Of a stretch of 64,000 nucleotides of DNA, positions 1 through 8,237 are shown piece by piece. Location: assembly GCA_900552135.1 (NCBI GenBank), contig URYN01000002.1, positions 107,852-171,851 on the forward strand, given 5' to 3'. Position 1 is the stretch's first letter, and the number at the start of each line of letters is the position of its first letter. Source of the DNA: an uncultured Clostridium sp. (lineage in GTDB: Bacteria > Bacillota > Clostridia > TANB77 > CAG-508). Both the position numbers and the translations under genes were made by a program. The notes below the pieces were generated by a model. That model was not told where the DNA came from, searched no databases, and was given only the letters and a program-made list of their open reading frames with translations.

Positions 1-2175
1 ATTATAAATATAGAACCATTTCGGATTAATTTCTTTTCCATCTCTGAAGTCTCTTAGATTATTTAATAGTTCTTCAAATGTATTTTGTTTTGTGGAAACT
101 TCTGAAATTCTATTTACTACATCACTTTTTTCTTCTAAACCAGGAAATATCTTTTTAATTCTTGAAACTAATATTGATGGTCTTAGAGATTCTCCTTCCA
201 TATCTGATGATGAATATGACAAATACATTTCTTTTTCAGCAGTAGTAAATGCCTTGTATATATTGAAGTTATCTTCATAAATTCTATCTATAGTTCCTTT
301 TGCAAGCTCGACTCCATTTTCTTTAATTTTTGCTCTATCGTCATCATTTAAAAATCCTTCGGCCTTGTTTTGTGAAGGGAATACTCCGTCATTTAGACCA
401 ATAATAAATATGGCATTAACCTTATGGCTTCTTGATCTATCAACATCTCCAACGGTTACTTGGTCCTGCGCCATCGGAATTGTTCCTAATTTGCTTTCTT
501 TTAGTCCAGTTTTCAGAATTTGCATATAGCTATCAAAAGTTACATTTTCATTGCCAAATACAAGCACTATTTCATCTAAAACTTGCATTACAATCTTCCA
601 GCTTGTCTCGTACTCGGCTGAAATATTTACTTTTTCTTCTTCATTCAATAGTTTTATTTTATCTTCTAAAATTTTATCAATTTTATTTTCTATGAAGAAA
701 TTGTATAAATTTTCCGAAATCTGTTTTGCAGTTTTCGTTCCAGACAAGTTTGCTTTAAGTCTAACCAATGGCGTAACTACAGTTCTTCTAATTTGATTTA
801 CATGATTAACGAACTCCTTTCCAACTTCATCTGCATCTTTAAAATTCCAGTCTTCCTTATACCACTTGTTTCCCTTAATTTCCCATTTTAGAGCATAATT
901 TTCAAGTTCATAAATATCGTCTTCTGCAATATTTACAAAACCAGATTTCAAGTAATTAATCATGCTATCATAAGACCAGTTTCTTGCAAATACATCTAAT
1001 ATAGAAATTAGATATTTCACCAGTATGTTCTGGCTTAAATCTCTTTTTTCGTCTATATAAACAGGAATATTGTATTCATTAAATATAGCCCTGCATAAGC
1101 TAGAGTATGTATCTATATTTTTAGTAATAACAGCAATGTCTTTATATCTATATCCTGAATTTTGAACCAATTCTACAATTCTTCTTGCAACTTCTTCAAT
1201 CTCTGAATATGGATTATTTGCTAAGAATAAATGCATATCTTTGATTTCTTTTTCGTATTTTCTGTAAGGAAAATTATAAAGATTTCTTTCAACATGAGCA
1301 AGTTCAGGTGCTTTGAACCTATATGGAACCTCACCATTTTCCTGCATACAAACAGGTTCCTCAATTTTTACCTTAACAGACTTTGCAAGTTTCATAAGTT
1401 TTTGTACAGTTTCCTTATTCGTGTAAAAAATGTCATTACTTGCATCTTTCGTAATTTCTAAACAATCTGTATTTACAGTAATGGTTACACTGTATGCCTG
1501 CTCCAATAATTTCTCAATTACCATGTATTCTTGCTTTGTGAATCCAACAAATTCATCAATATATATTTCTGTATTTTTGAACATATTTGTACTATCTAAT
1601 TGCTCTGCAAGAATTGTTAAAGCATCATTTTCATCAATATAATTTTCTGATATCTTTTCTTGGAATTTGCTATAAACTGTGTAAATATCATTTAGTTTGC
1701 TTTCTAGATATCTATCGTCTTTGGCCACTTGTTCTTTTAAATTTTGCAAATTTTCCAGAGTTACTCCATGTTTTTTTAGCTCTGTAAGCTGAGTCATAAT
1801 CATATCAATATTGCTGTCTGATTTTCCAAGAAATTTTAAATCATTCTTCTTGTTTGATAAAATGCTATAAATCAACATAGACTTACCACAATTTGATAGT
1901 TTTATTTTAGCACTTCCACCCACTTCGCCTGCTACCCTGTGTGCCATACGTGCAAATGTTAAAACTTCTGCATTAATTACCGCATCAGAAATTACGCCTT
2001 GTTCTTTTTCATTTATACACTCATCATTAAGTAACTTTTTCTCAGCTGTAAATGAAAACTGCTCTGGCGTTATTATGTATTTTTTTCTTCCATTATCAAT
2101 TTCTTCTTTTATCTTTTTAAATATGTAACTGGACTTGCCAGTTCCGCTTCTTCCATAAACTAATCTAATACTCAT
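1..2175 (-). CDS. addB: AddB, ATP-dependent helicase/nuclease subunit B (N-terminal 725 residues, cut by window edge)
   Basis: AddB pairs with AddA to resect double-strand breaks for recombination. The frame is open from an ATG at 2175 to the window edge. It starts M-S-I-R-L-V-Y-G-R-S-G-T-G-K-S, the P-loop typical of AddB in Firmicutes. Further on it has I-T-P-E-Q-F-S-F, the T-F-A-R-M-A-H-R-V stretch and, near residue 595, G-L-N-D-G-V-F-P, a helicase-like motif of the family. Full AddB is about 1150 residues, so the C-terminal nuclease domain with its iron-sulfur cysteines lies outside the window, and addA would be expected further left. The ATG is followed directly by the P-loop, which supports this start. 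The glycosylase gene upstream ends about 20 bp before it, so the two repair genes may be co-transcribed. I saw no in-frame CGG codon. Confidence 0.9.
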   Translation of the reverse strand, partial: MSIRLVYGRSGTGKSSYIFKKIKEEIDNGRKKYIITPEQFSFTAEKKLLNDECINEKEQGVISDAVINAEVLTFARMAHRVAGEVGGSAKIKLSNCGKSMLIYSILSNKKNDLKFLGKSDSNIDMIMTQLTELKKHGVTLENLQNLKEQVAKDDRYLESKLNDIYTVYSKFQEKISENYIDENDALTILAEQLDSTNMFKNTEIYIDEFVGFTKQEYMVIEKLLEQAYSVTITVNTDCLEITKDASNDIFYTNKETVQKLMKLAKSVKVKIEEPVCMQENGEVPYRFKAPELAHVERNLYNFPYRKYEKEIKDMHLFLANNPYSEIEEVARRIVELVQNSGYRYKDIAVITKNIDTYSSLCRAIFNEYNIPVYIDEKRDLSQNILVKYLISILDVFARNWSYDSMINYLKSGFVNIAEDDIYELENYALKWEIKGNKWYKEDWNFKDADEVGKEFVNHVNQIRRTVVTPLVRLKANLSGTKTAKQISENLYNFFIENKIDKILEDKIKLLNEEEKVNISAEYETSWKIVMQVLDEIVLVFGNENVTFDSYMQILKTGLKESKLGTIPMAQDQVTVGDVDRSRSHKVNAIFIIGLNDGVFPSQNKAEGFLNDDDRAKIKENGVELAKGTIDRIYEDNFNIYKAFTTAEKEMYLSYSSSDMEGESLRPSILVSRIKKIFPGLEEKSDVVNRISEVSTKQNTFEELLNNLRDFRDGKEINPKWFYIYN

Positions 2176-2195
2176 TCTCTTTTCCTATCTGAAAT

Positions 2196-3062
2196 TTAAC
2201 TGTTTTCTCTTTTCCAATAAAATAAATATTGTTGTGCTATTCCCTCGAGTTCTCCAAATTTTTCTTCGGCTAATTCTTCAATTTTCTTCTTACTAACCTT
2301 GCTTTCGTCCTCATCATGTATGTACAAATCATTCATAACTCTTCTTACCCACACATCTATTGGGAATACATCAAACCTTTTTAGGTCTGAGAAAAGTAAT
2401 ATACAGTCTGCAACTTTTGGTCCAACACCAGACAAAGTTAGTAATTCAATCTTTATTTTTTTAGTATCCTTTTCTTTTCTAAGTTTCTCCAGGTCAACTT
2501 TTCCACTTGCAATTAATTTTGTTGTTTCTTCTATATATTTATCTCTGAAGCCCAAGCCAAGTTCTCTTAAATCTTCTTTACTTGCTTTGCTTAATTCGTT
2601 AATTGTAGGAAATGTATAGTAGTCTTGACCTCTAAAACTTAGCTTATTTCCATACTTTTTCGACATTCTGTCTATTATTCCTTTTATTCTTGGAATATTG
2701 TTGTTTGCCGAAATTATAAAAGAGATTATCATTTCCCATAAGTCTTGATTTAGTATTCTAATTCCTTCTCCATACTTTATGCTTTCTTTCATGTATCCAT
2801 CTATTTGGGATAATTTCTCTTTTATACTCTCATAATCTCTGTCTAAATCAAAGTATCTTTTGCAGATTTCTTCTATATTTCCTTCACAAATTCCTTCAAA
2901 TATTATTTTATATGTTCCATCTTTTTCTGGTACTTCTTTTATATTCATTACATTGTTTCCGAATATTCCAGTATAACTTTCATCAGGTTGTTCGTTCCAT
3001 CTAAAACACTGTCCACAATCGAAAATGTCTTTCACTCTAAACGATTTACAATTTTCTATCAC
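2196..3062 (-). CDS. 8-oxoguanine DNA glycosylase/AP lyase, OGG1 type
   Basis: Removes 8-oxoguanine and nicks the abasic site in base-excision repair. The N-terminal part has the OGG_N signature D-C-G-Q-C-F-R-W-N. The helix-hairpin-helix core has L-S-G-V-G-P-K-V-A-D-C followed by P-I-D-V-W-V. By family knowledge the Lys of this motif (residue 216) is the Schiff-base nucleophile and the Asp (236) the general acid; both are present. The frame is open to a TTG at 3143, but that has no ribosome site and lies upstream of an extended -10 (TGCTATAAT, read on the minus strand, around 3117-3125). I therefore prefer the GTG at 3060-3062, which has GGAG nine bases upstream and gives 288 residues. addB follows closely. 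Confidence 0.9.
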   Translation of the reverse strand: MIENCKSFRVKDIFDCGQCFRWNEQPDESYTGIFGNNVMNIKEVPEKDGTYKIIFEGICEGNIEEICKRYFDLDRDYESIKEKLSQIDGYMKESIKYGEGIRILNQDLWEMIISFIISANNNIPRIKGIIDRMSKKYGNKLSFRGQDYYTFPTINELSKASKEDLRELGLGFRDKYIEETTKLIASGKVDLEKLRKEKDTKKIKIELLTLSGVGPKVADCILLFSDLKRFDVFPIDVWVRRVMNDLYIHDEDESKVSKKKIEELAEEKFGELEGIAQQYLFYWKRENS

Positions 3063-3116
3063 GTATCTTTGCTCCAATTGTTTTGCCCTCTTTCTGCCAT
3101 GTTTTATTTCTTCTAT

Positions 3117-3125
3117 ATTATAGCA
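3117..3125 (-). promoter_or_regulatory. Extended -10 promoter element for the glycosylase gene
   Basis: Read on the minus strand the sequence is TGCTATAAT, a consensus extended -10 with its TG dinucleotide. No good -35 sits at 17 bp, as expected for an extended -10 promoter. It lies about 55 bp upstream of the GTG start at 3062 and makes the more distal TTG at 3143 unlikely. Confidence 0.45.
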
Positions 3126-3162
3126 TAAACTGGCTTTTAGCAATACAAAATTTCAAAAAATT

Positions 3163-4084
3163 CTATTTGAAGCCTTTTCCAAGCACCTCTCTTGCATTCA
3201 ATATTATGATAAACGCAGACTTATCAATTTCTTTTGCAATAGTTTCCATAGAATATGCCTCTGTTCTTGACCCTACACAGAGCAAAGTTACCTTTTCTTC
3301 ATTTGTGTACATTCCTTTTGAATATAAACCTGTACTTCCTCTATTTACTTCGTTTTCGATTCTTGCTGCTATTTCTCTATAATTTGGAGATATTATTAAT
3401 ATAATTTTGGCAAAATTTACTCCCTCAAAAATCAAATCAATCATTTTCCCCATTAAGAATATTGCAATAGCAGAATATAAGCCTACCTCTATTGTCTTAA
3501 AGAAAAATACATTTAATATTATAACTATTACATCAACTATTAGTATTAATGTACTACTTCTATATTGCGGTTTATAGGCTCTTATTACATAAGAAAGTAA
3601 ATCAGAACCACCGTGTTGAAGCCTGATTTTTCAGTACAACTGCCGTGCCAATTCCCATAAGAATTCCACCATAAATACAGCCCAAAAAGCTATCCATAGT
3701 TAATGGAGTAATTTTATCAAATATATCAATAAATAAAGAAAGCATTAATGTTCCATAAATTGACCTTATGAATAGTTTTTTTCCCACCTTAAAGTAAGCA
3801 ATTAATAAAAGTGGGATGTTTAGAATAAATGTTGTAGTTCCCAGCGGGAAATTAAACAGATAGTATAATATTGTTGCAATTCCTGCAAATCCGCCAGTCG
3901 AAAGCTCATTTGGTAACAAGAATAAAGATGTACCAATAGCCATCATCATTGCTCCAAATGTGATTAGTATATAATCTATTAGCTTATTCATTTTCTTTTT
4001 TTCTTTGCAATTAATTATTTTTTCTATCTTTTTTCTTATTTTCAGTTGTTTTCTACTTTTCCCAGTTTTAGCTACATTTTCCAT
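3163..4084 (-). CDS. YitT-family membrane protein, split by a +1 frameshift at an in-frame CGG codon
   Basis: YitT-type proteins have an N-terminal membrane domain (DUF161) and a cytoplasmic C-terminal DUF2179 domain; their role is unsettled. The 5' part (ATG at 4084, with AGGTGA seven bases upstream) has a basic N-terminus and several membrane segments from G-A-M-M-M-A-I-G-T-S onward. It reaches A-V-V-L-K-N-Q-A-S-T, then reads CGG-TGG-TTC-TGA and stops. The family continues T-G-G-[ST]-D here. Skipping one C at 3613 turns the reading into GGT GGT TCT GAT (G-G-S-D) and opens the frame through two more membrane segments and the DUF2179 domain, which ends E-V-L-G-K-G-F-K at 3163. The restored protein is about 306 residues, normal for YitT. 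The CGG at 3611-3613 is the only in-frame CGG in the gene. A decayed gene or a sequencing error is the alternative, but both halves are otherwise well preserved. Confidence 0.85.
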
Positions 4085-4174
4085 AAAAAATCACCTATAA
4101 TTACTATTCGCAATTATAGGTTGTTTTATTCAAAATTTTATTAGAGTATATACAAAGTTTTACGATACAAAGTT

Positions 4175-5212
4175 TTACGCAACTTCTAAAACTTTTATCT
4201 TAAATTTGCCTTTTTTTATCTTATCATTTTTTGTTACTGTTGTAATAACAGCATAAGTATCTTTAAGTCTATTTATATTTTCCCTTTTATGTCCTATTAT
4301 GTTGTTCATGTCTTTAACATTTGCCTGAACTTCTACTCTTATAACTTTTGCATTAATCTTTTTTATTTCTTCCACTATTCTGTCATACCAGATTGCATCT
4401 TCTACAAGTTGTCCGAATGCAGGGTGGAATGGTCCAGCAACAACCTCACTCTCTTTGCTAGATATTTCTGAAATTGTATCTGTATTCTGTAGTCCCACTC
4501 TTATTACTTTTATCTTTTTCTTGTTGAATAGTTTTACTATTTCCTTACATCTTTCAACTGCTTGAGTAACTGTTAATGGGGTGTACTCTTTTTTATTGTA
4601 TTCTAGTTCAAGTTCAGTTCCTTTTATAACCAAAACAGGATAAATTCTTACCATTTTAGGTTTAAGCTTTATTATGTCTTTTGCAGTTTGTATATCATCT
4701 TTGCTATTACTATCTGGAAGTCCCACCATCATTTGATGTCCAAGATTAAAGCCATACCATTTAATTAATTTTGAAGCTTTTTTTACATTCTCAAAGCTGT
4801 GGCCTCTCTTGCATCTAGCTAAAATGTAATTGTTGGTTGACTGCACTCCAAGTTCTATTGTTTTTACATGGTATTTTTTTAGCATTTTCAAAATATCTTT
4901 ATCTATTGCATCAGGTCTTGTAGATAAACGAATGCTGTTTACTTTTTTGCTCTTTATATAAGGCTGAACAGCCTTCAAAAGTTCTTCTTGTTTTGTTCTT
5001 TCTATTGCAGTAAAGCTTCCTCCGAAAAAAGCAACCTCAATGTATTCATTATCATTTTTAAAGCTCTTTAAATAATACTCTATTGTTTCAATTACATCTT
5101 TTGCTGTTACCTGTTTTTGTTCTCCGCTAATAGTTCTTTGATTGCAAAATGTACAACACTGTTTGCAACCTAAATGTGGTACAAATATTGGAATAATGTA
5201 TTCTTTTTTCAA
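4175..5212 (-). CDS. Elp3-like radical SAM protein
   Basis: A radical SAM enzyme of the short Elp3-like family that often sits beside rnc in clostridia; its substrate is not established. The start is followed by I-P-I-F-V-P-H-L-G-C. The cluster motif C-X3-C-X2-C falls at residues 16, 20 and 23, within G-C-K-Q-C-C-T-F-C-N-Q. Then come A-F-F-G-G-S-F (SAM-binding glycine motif) and E-L-G-V-Q-S, and a C-terminal basic domain (N-I-I-G-H-K-R-E-N-I-N-R-L) that resembles a TRAM or Elp3-associated segment. There is no acetyltransferase domain, unlike full Elp3. The frame is open to an ATG at 5251, but GGAGGAGG lies nine bases before the TTG at 5210-5212, and the TTG start gives the usual family N-terminus (M-K-K-E-Y-I-I-P). 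About 155 bp separate it from the upstream rnc. Confidence 0.85.
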   Translation of the reverse strand: MKKEYIIPIFVPHLGCKQCCTFCNQRTISGEQKQVTAKDVIETIEYYLKSFKNDNEYIEVAFFGGSFTAIERTKQEELLKAVQPYIKSKKVNSIRLSTRPDAIDKDILKMLKKYHVKTIELGVQSTNNYILARCKRGHSFENVKKASKLIKWYGFNLGHQMMVGLPDSNSKDDIQTAKDIIKLKPKMVRIYPVLVIKGTELELEYNKKEYTPLTVTQAVERCKEIVKLFNKKKIKVIRVGLQNTDTISEISSKESEVVAGPFHPAFGQLVEDAIWYDRIVEEIKKINAKVIRVEVQANVKDMNNIIGHKRENINRLKDTYAVITTVTKNDKIKKGKFKIKVLEVA

Positions 5213-5368
5213 TACTACTTTCCTCCTCCAATTATTTCGTCTATTTATCACATCTTTCGTTTCTTACTTAAACAAATCTATCGCAAATCCCCTAATTAAA
5301 ATTATTCTAATTGTCTCGTAGTATCAAATTTTTAATACCACACTTGCTAATTAAGTCCACTGTTAGAA

Positions 5369-6052
5369 TTATTTTTCTAGTAATTTTAAAGCCTTGTCTG
5401 CAGCATCCATTTCAGCATGTTTCTTTGTTTTTCCAGTACCTGTTGCAAGAACTTCTCCATTTAATTTAACTTCTGCTGTGAAGGTTTTATCATGGTCTGG
5501 TCCTTCTTCTTTTATAATCTCGTACTCAATTTTAACATTTCCATGAACCTGAAGTTTTTCTTGTAGAATTGTCTTGTGGTCTTTCATTCCAACATTTTGG
5601 CTTGCTATTTTTATATCGTCCTTTAAATTTTCAACGATGAATTTTTCGCAAGCTTCTAATCCAGAATCAAAATACATAGCAGCTATAACTGCCTCAACAC
5701 TATCTGCCATTATTGCTGGTTTCTTGTTTCCTCCATGTTTCATTTCGCTTTTTCCAAGATATAAGAAATCACTAAAATTATGCTTTTGGGCAATTTTATG
5801 AAGGCTATCTTCACAAACAACAGTTGCTCTAACTTTAGTCATTTCTCCTTCTTTTAATTTCGGATAATTGTTATAAATGTATTTGCTTGATAAAAACTCT
5901 AATATGCTATCTCCAAGAAATTCTAGCTTTTCGTTACTTGCTACATTATTTTCATAAGCATAAGAAGTATGTGTTAAGGCATTTTTTAATAGAGCTTTAT
6001 TTTTAAATATATATCCTATATTTTTTTCAAGGTTTTCTAAACTGTTTACCAC
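5369..6052 (-). CDS. rnc: Ribonuclease III
   Basis: Cleaves double-stranded RNA in rRNA and mRNA maturation. At 227 residues it has the usual bacterial length. The N-terminal endonuclease domain carries the signature N-E-K-L-E-F-L-G-D-S-I-L-E-F (about residues 40-53) with the catalytic Glu and Asp, and the second acidic cluster A-D-S-V-E-A-V-I-A-A. The double-stranded-RNA-binding domain occupies about residues 155-225 and ends T-G-K-T-K-K-H-A-E-M-D-A-A-D-K-A-L. A strong ribosome site (AGGAGG, minus strand) lies just before the ATG. It follows acpP, as in many Firmicutes, but a terminator lies between them, so rnc may be transcribed partly by readthrough. Confidence 0.97.
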   Translation of the reverse strand: MVNSLENLEKNIGYIFKNKALLKNALTHTSYAYENNVASNEKLEFLGDSILEFLSSKYIYNNYPKLKEGEMTKVRATVVCEDSLHKIAQKHNFSDFLYLGKSEMKHGGNKKPAIMADSVEAVIAAMYFDSGLEACEKFIVENLKDDIKIASQNVGMKDHKTILQEKLQVHGNVKIEYEIIKEEGPDHDKTFTAEVKLNGEVLATGTGKTKKHAEMDAADKALKLLEK

Positions 6053-6107
6053 TTTTCTTCCTCCTTTCCATTACTATATATTACACTATTTTAAGCAATT
6101 TGTAAAT

Positions 6108-6146
6108 GCAAAAAATAAAAAAAAGAAAGGCATTAAAACCTTTCAA
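6108..6146 (-). terminator. Intrinsic terminator after acpP
   Basis: On the minus strand GAAAGG and CCTTTC pair around an eight-base loop and are followed by TTTTTTTT. It lies directly after the acpP stop codon, between acpP and rnc. Confidence 0.8.
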
Positions 6147-6157
6147 ATTTATTTTTC

Positions 6158-6400
6158 CTAAGCTACGTGATCTTTTATATAATCTACAACATCACCAACT
6201 GTTACTACTTTCTCAGCATCAGCATCAGGGATTTCTGTATCGAATTCTTCTTCAAGAGCCATTATTAATTCTACTATATCTAATGAATCTGCTCCTAAAT
6301 CATCTATAAAAGAAGCTTCCATAGTAACTGCTGTATCCGCAACACCTAATTGTTCTACTATTATTGATTTTACTTTATCAAATATTTCCTCTGAACTCAT
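6158..6400 (-). CDS. acpP: Acyl carrier protein
   Basis: Carries growing acyl chains on a 4'-phosphopantetheine arm for fatty acid synthesis. It is 80 residues long, strongly acidic, with the attachment motif G-A-D-S-L-D and the modified serine at residue 39. The flanking D-D-L and V-E-L-I-M-A-L-E-E are those of AcpP. A purine-rich GAGGGGG ribosome site lies a few bases before the ATG. A consensus promoter sits upstream and a terminator directly downstream, so it can be a single-gene transcript. No fab or plsX genes lie within the window; rnc follows. Confidence 0.97.
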   Translation of the reverse strand: MSSEEIFDKVKSIIVEQLGVADTAVTMEASFIDDLGADSLDIVELIMALEEEFDTEIPDADAEKVVTVGDVVDYIKDHVA

Positions 6401-6444
6401 CTTGTAAGTTCACCCCCTCTCAAATTTCATATAAGCTTATACAT

Positions 6445-6473
6445 AAGATAATACAAGTTTTGTTAATTGTCAA
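6445..6473 (-). promoter_or_regulatory. Promoter of acpP
   Basis: On the minus strand TTGACA (6468-6473) and TATCTT (6445-6450) are separated by exactly 17 bp, a housekeeping sigma promoter about 45 bp before the acpP start codon. Confidence 0.75.
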
Positions 6474-6551
6474 GCAAAATAAAAAGAATTTTTATTGCGT
6501 TTTTTTATTTTAAGTGATATTATTTTTATAGTAATTCAAAAGGAGAAACTT

Positions 6552-7496
6552 ATGAATAAAGAAAAATTTGATTTTTATGATTCAACATCTATTAAAGTTT
6601 ATAATTTGGATAAGAAATTACGCTATGAGCTTGCTATTCTAGACAATTTGGACCCTATTACTAAAAGACATAGTATAAATGTTGGAAACTTATGTGGTAG
6701 AATTTGCCAGTATTTAAGACTCAACAAAAAATTTATTGTTCATGCAATAATCTGTGGTTATTTGCATGATATTGGAAAAACTCAAATTCCAATTGAAATA
6801 ATAACAAAACCTGACCGACTGACCGAGGCAGAATTTGAAATTATGAAAACTCACACTACAAAAGGTTATCAAATTTGTATGCATGATTTGGCATTAAGAC
6901 CTTACGCAGAAGGTGCTCTTTACCATCACGAGGCTTTAAATGGGACAGGATATCCTAGTGGTCTTACAATAAAAGACATCCCTTTCGTTGCAAGAGTTAT
7001 CCGTGTTGCTGATGAATATGATGCATTAACAACCAAAAGGCATTATACAACCCACGTTCATATTTCAGATACTTTAAAAGATATGATTGAAGATGCCCAC
7101 CCTGACGATGTAGACAAAACAGTTGCTTTAGGTCAACTTTCTGAAAATTCTCAAATGGGCAAAATTAGTCCTAAGATTTTGAAAGTTTTATTCAAAGTTG
7201 TTATTGATGATACCAAATACGAAATTAGCTGTGTTTATGATTATATAGATTACTTAAAAGATAATATTAAACGTTTGGAATTAATAGATTCTTATAACGC
7301 AAAAATGCAGGCTACAAGCAGACAGAGAAAGAGAGATTATTATAAAGAAGGAATGCAAATGTTATTCCAGGCAGGAGAAGATTTCCAAAACTATCATCAA
7401 GTTTTAAATGAATATAGACAAGCCCTTATTGTTCGTAAACAAAGAATCGAAGATTTATACAATGAAATAAAAATAATAAAAAAATTGAAAGTATAA
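6552..7496 (+). CDS. HD-GYP domain protein, probable cyclic-di-GMP phosphodiesterase or HD hydrolase
   Basis: HD-GYP proteins hydrolyse cyclic di-GMP in the cytoplasm. Seen here: an HD core beginning K-R-H-S-I-N-V-G-N-L (about residues 40-50), the metal pair in Y-L-H-D-I-G-K-T, then Y-H-H-E-A-L-N-G-T-G-Y-P-S-G with the full GYP motif, and V-A-D-E-Y-D-A-L-T-T. About 100 C-terminal residues are a lysine- and glutamine-rich helical, probably coiled-coil, extension with no recognisable domain. No membrane or response-regulator receiver segment is present. The open frame extends to 6495, but AAAAGGAGAAA lies just before the ATG at 6552, which I take as the start. It is divergent from acpP and stands alone before a shared terminator. 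CGA, CGC and AGG arginine codons occur in this gene, but no CGG. Confidence 0.88.
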   Translation: MNKEKFDFYDSTSIKVYNLDKKLRYELAILDNLDPITKRHSINVGNLCGRICQYLRLNKKFIVHAIICGYLHDIGKTQIPIEIITKPDRLTEAEFEIMKTHTTKGYQICMHDLALRPYAEGALYHHEALNGTGYPSGLTIKDIPFVARVIRVADEYDALTTKRHYTTHVHISDTLKDMIEDAHPDDVDKTVALGQLSENSQMGKISPKILKVLFKVVIDDTKYEISCVYDYIDYLKDNIKRLELIDSYNAKMQATSRQRKRDYYKEGMQMLFQAGEDFQNYHQVLNEYRQALIVRKQRIEDLYNEIKIIKKLKV

Positions 7497-7515
7497 ACTG
7501 TTATGCTTCAAAAAT

Positions 7516-7554
7516 AGACTGTAATTTTTAACTTTTGTTAAATCTTACAGTCTT
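7516..7554. terminator. Hairpin between convergent genes, probable bidirectional terminator
   Basis: AGACTGTAA and TTACAGTCT form a nine-base-pair stem, and an inner TTAAC/GTTAA pairing can extend it. It lies between the convergent HD-GYP and MazF genes. The T-tracts are imperfect on both sides. Confidence 0.55.
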
Positions 7555-7564
7555 GAATTTTGTT

Positions 7565-7916
7565 TTATTCACCTAAGCCAAAGCTAACTCCAAGTGCATT
7601 ATTTATTTGGCTCATTACATTTTCATCGTCTATATGCCCTATTTTTTCTTTTAGTCTGCTTTTATCTATCGTTCTTATTTGTTCTGCAAGCACTATAGAT
7701 TCAGTTTTTAGTTTAGTGTTTTCAGGACCAATTTCTATATGAGTTGGTAACTTGCTTTTTCCCATTTGAGAAGTTATTGCAGCTGCTATTACAGTTGGGC
7801 TATGTTTATTTCCCATATCATTTTGTATTATTACAACAGGTCTTATTCCTCCGTTGTTCTGAGCCAACTACAGGGCTTAAATCTGCATAAAACATATCTC
7901 CTCTTTTTACTACCAT
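7565..7916 (-). CDS. MazF/EndoA-type mRNA interferase, split by a +1 frameshift at an in-frame CGG codon
   Basis: EndoA-family toxins cleave mRNA at short sequences. The ATG at 7914-7916 opens M-V-V-K-R-G-D-M-F-Y-A-D-L-S-P-V-V-G-S-E-Q, the canonical N-terminus. Codon 22 is CGG (7851-7853), and the frame then leaves the family sequence. Skipping that C gives GGA GGA ATA AGA CCT (G-G-I-R-P) and restores the rest: V-V-I-I-Q-N-D, then K-L-P-T-H-I-E-I, L-A-E-Q-I-R-T-I-D and a normal end. The joined protein is about 116 residues, the family length. It follows dusB after about 320 bp. No CopG-like or other antitoxin gene precedes it, so it appears to be an orphan toxin. An independent start in the second frame (a TTG at 7867) lacks a ribosome site and would remove the first strand of the fold. 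Confidence 0.85.
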
Positions 7917-8237
7917 ATTATTCACTCCTAATATTTGTATAGCTAAGATTTGTTTTTTATTGTATTTTAAATAATTCTAAATATAAACAAATTATTTATA
8001 TCTTATTGTATAATATGCCAATTTTTTTTATTTGCTATTATGTAACTCATATAATACAATCAACATTTTGCACATTGAATTTATTAAAGTTTTCCTATAG
8101 ATTTTTATCAATTTTTATAGATTTTGAATAAATTCTATATTGTTTTTTTATAAATTCTATGTAATTTTCATACAATAAAAAATATTTCTTGCTTTTCTTT
8201 TATTATTATTTCCAATATTAGAAGTTTTATAATCGTT
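7917..8237. other. AT-rich intergenic region without a visible gene
   Basis: Between dusB and the MazF gene. It is extremely AT-rich, with several short AAATTCTAT-type direct repeats around 8100-8165. I found no open frame resembling an antitoxin, no RNA gene and no clear terminator. Confidence 0.5.

Noticed and set aside
3163..3453. A separate 96-residue protein, apart from the YitT gene
   Set aside because: It is the C-terminal DUF2179 part of YitT; the frame is open further upstream to the CGG site and has no own start signals.
7565..7867. A separate 100-residue protein starting at 7867 on the minus strand as an independent gene
   Set aside because: It starts at a TTG without ribosome site and lacks the first strand of the MazF fold, which is encoded in the other frame immediately upstream.
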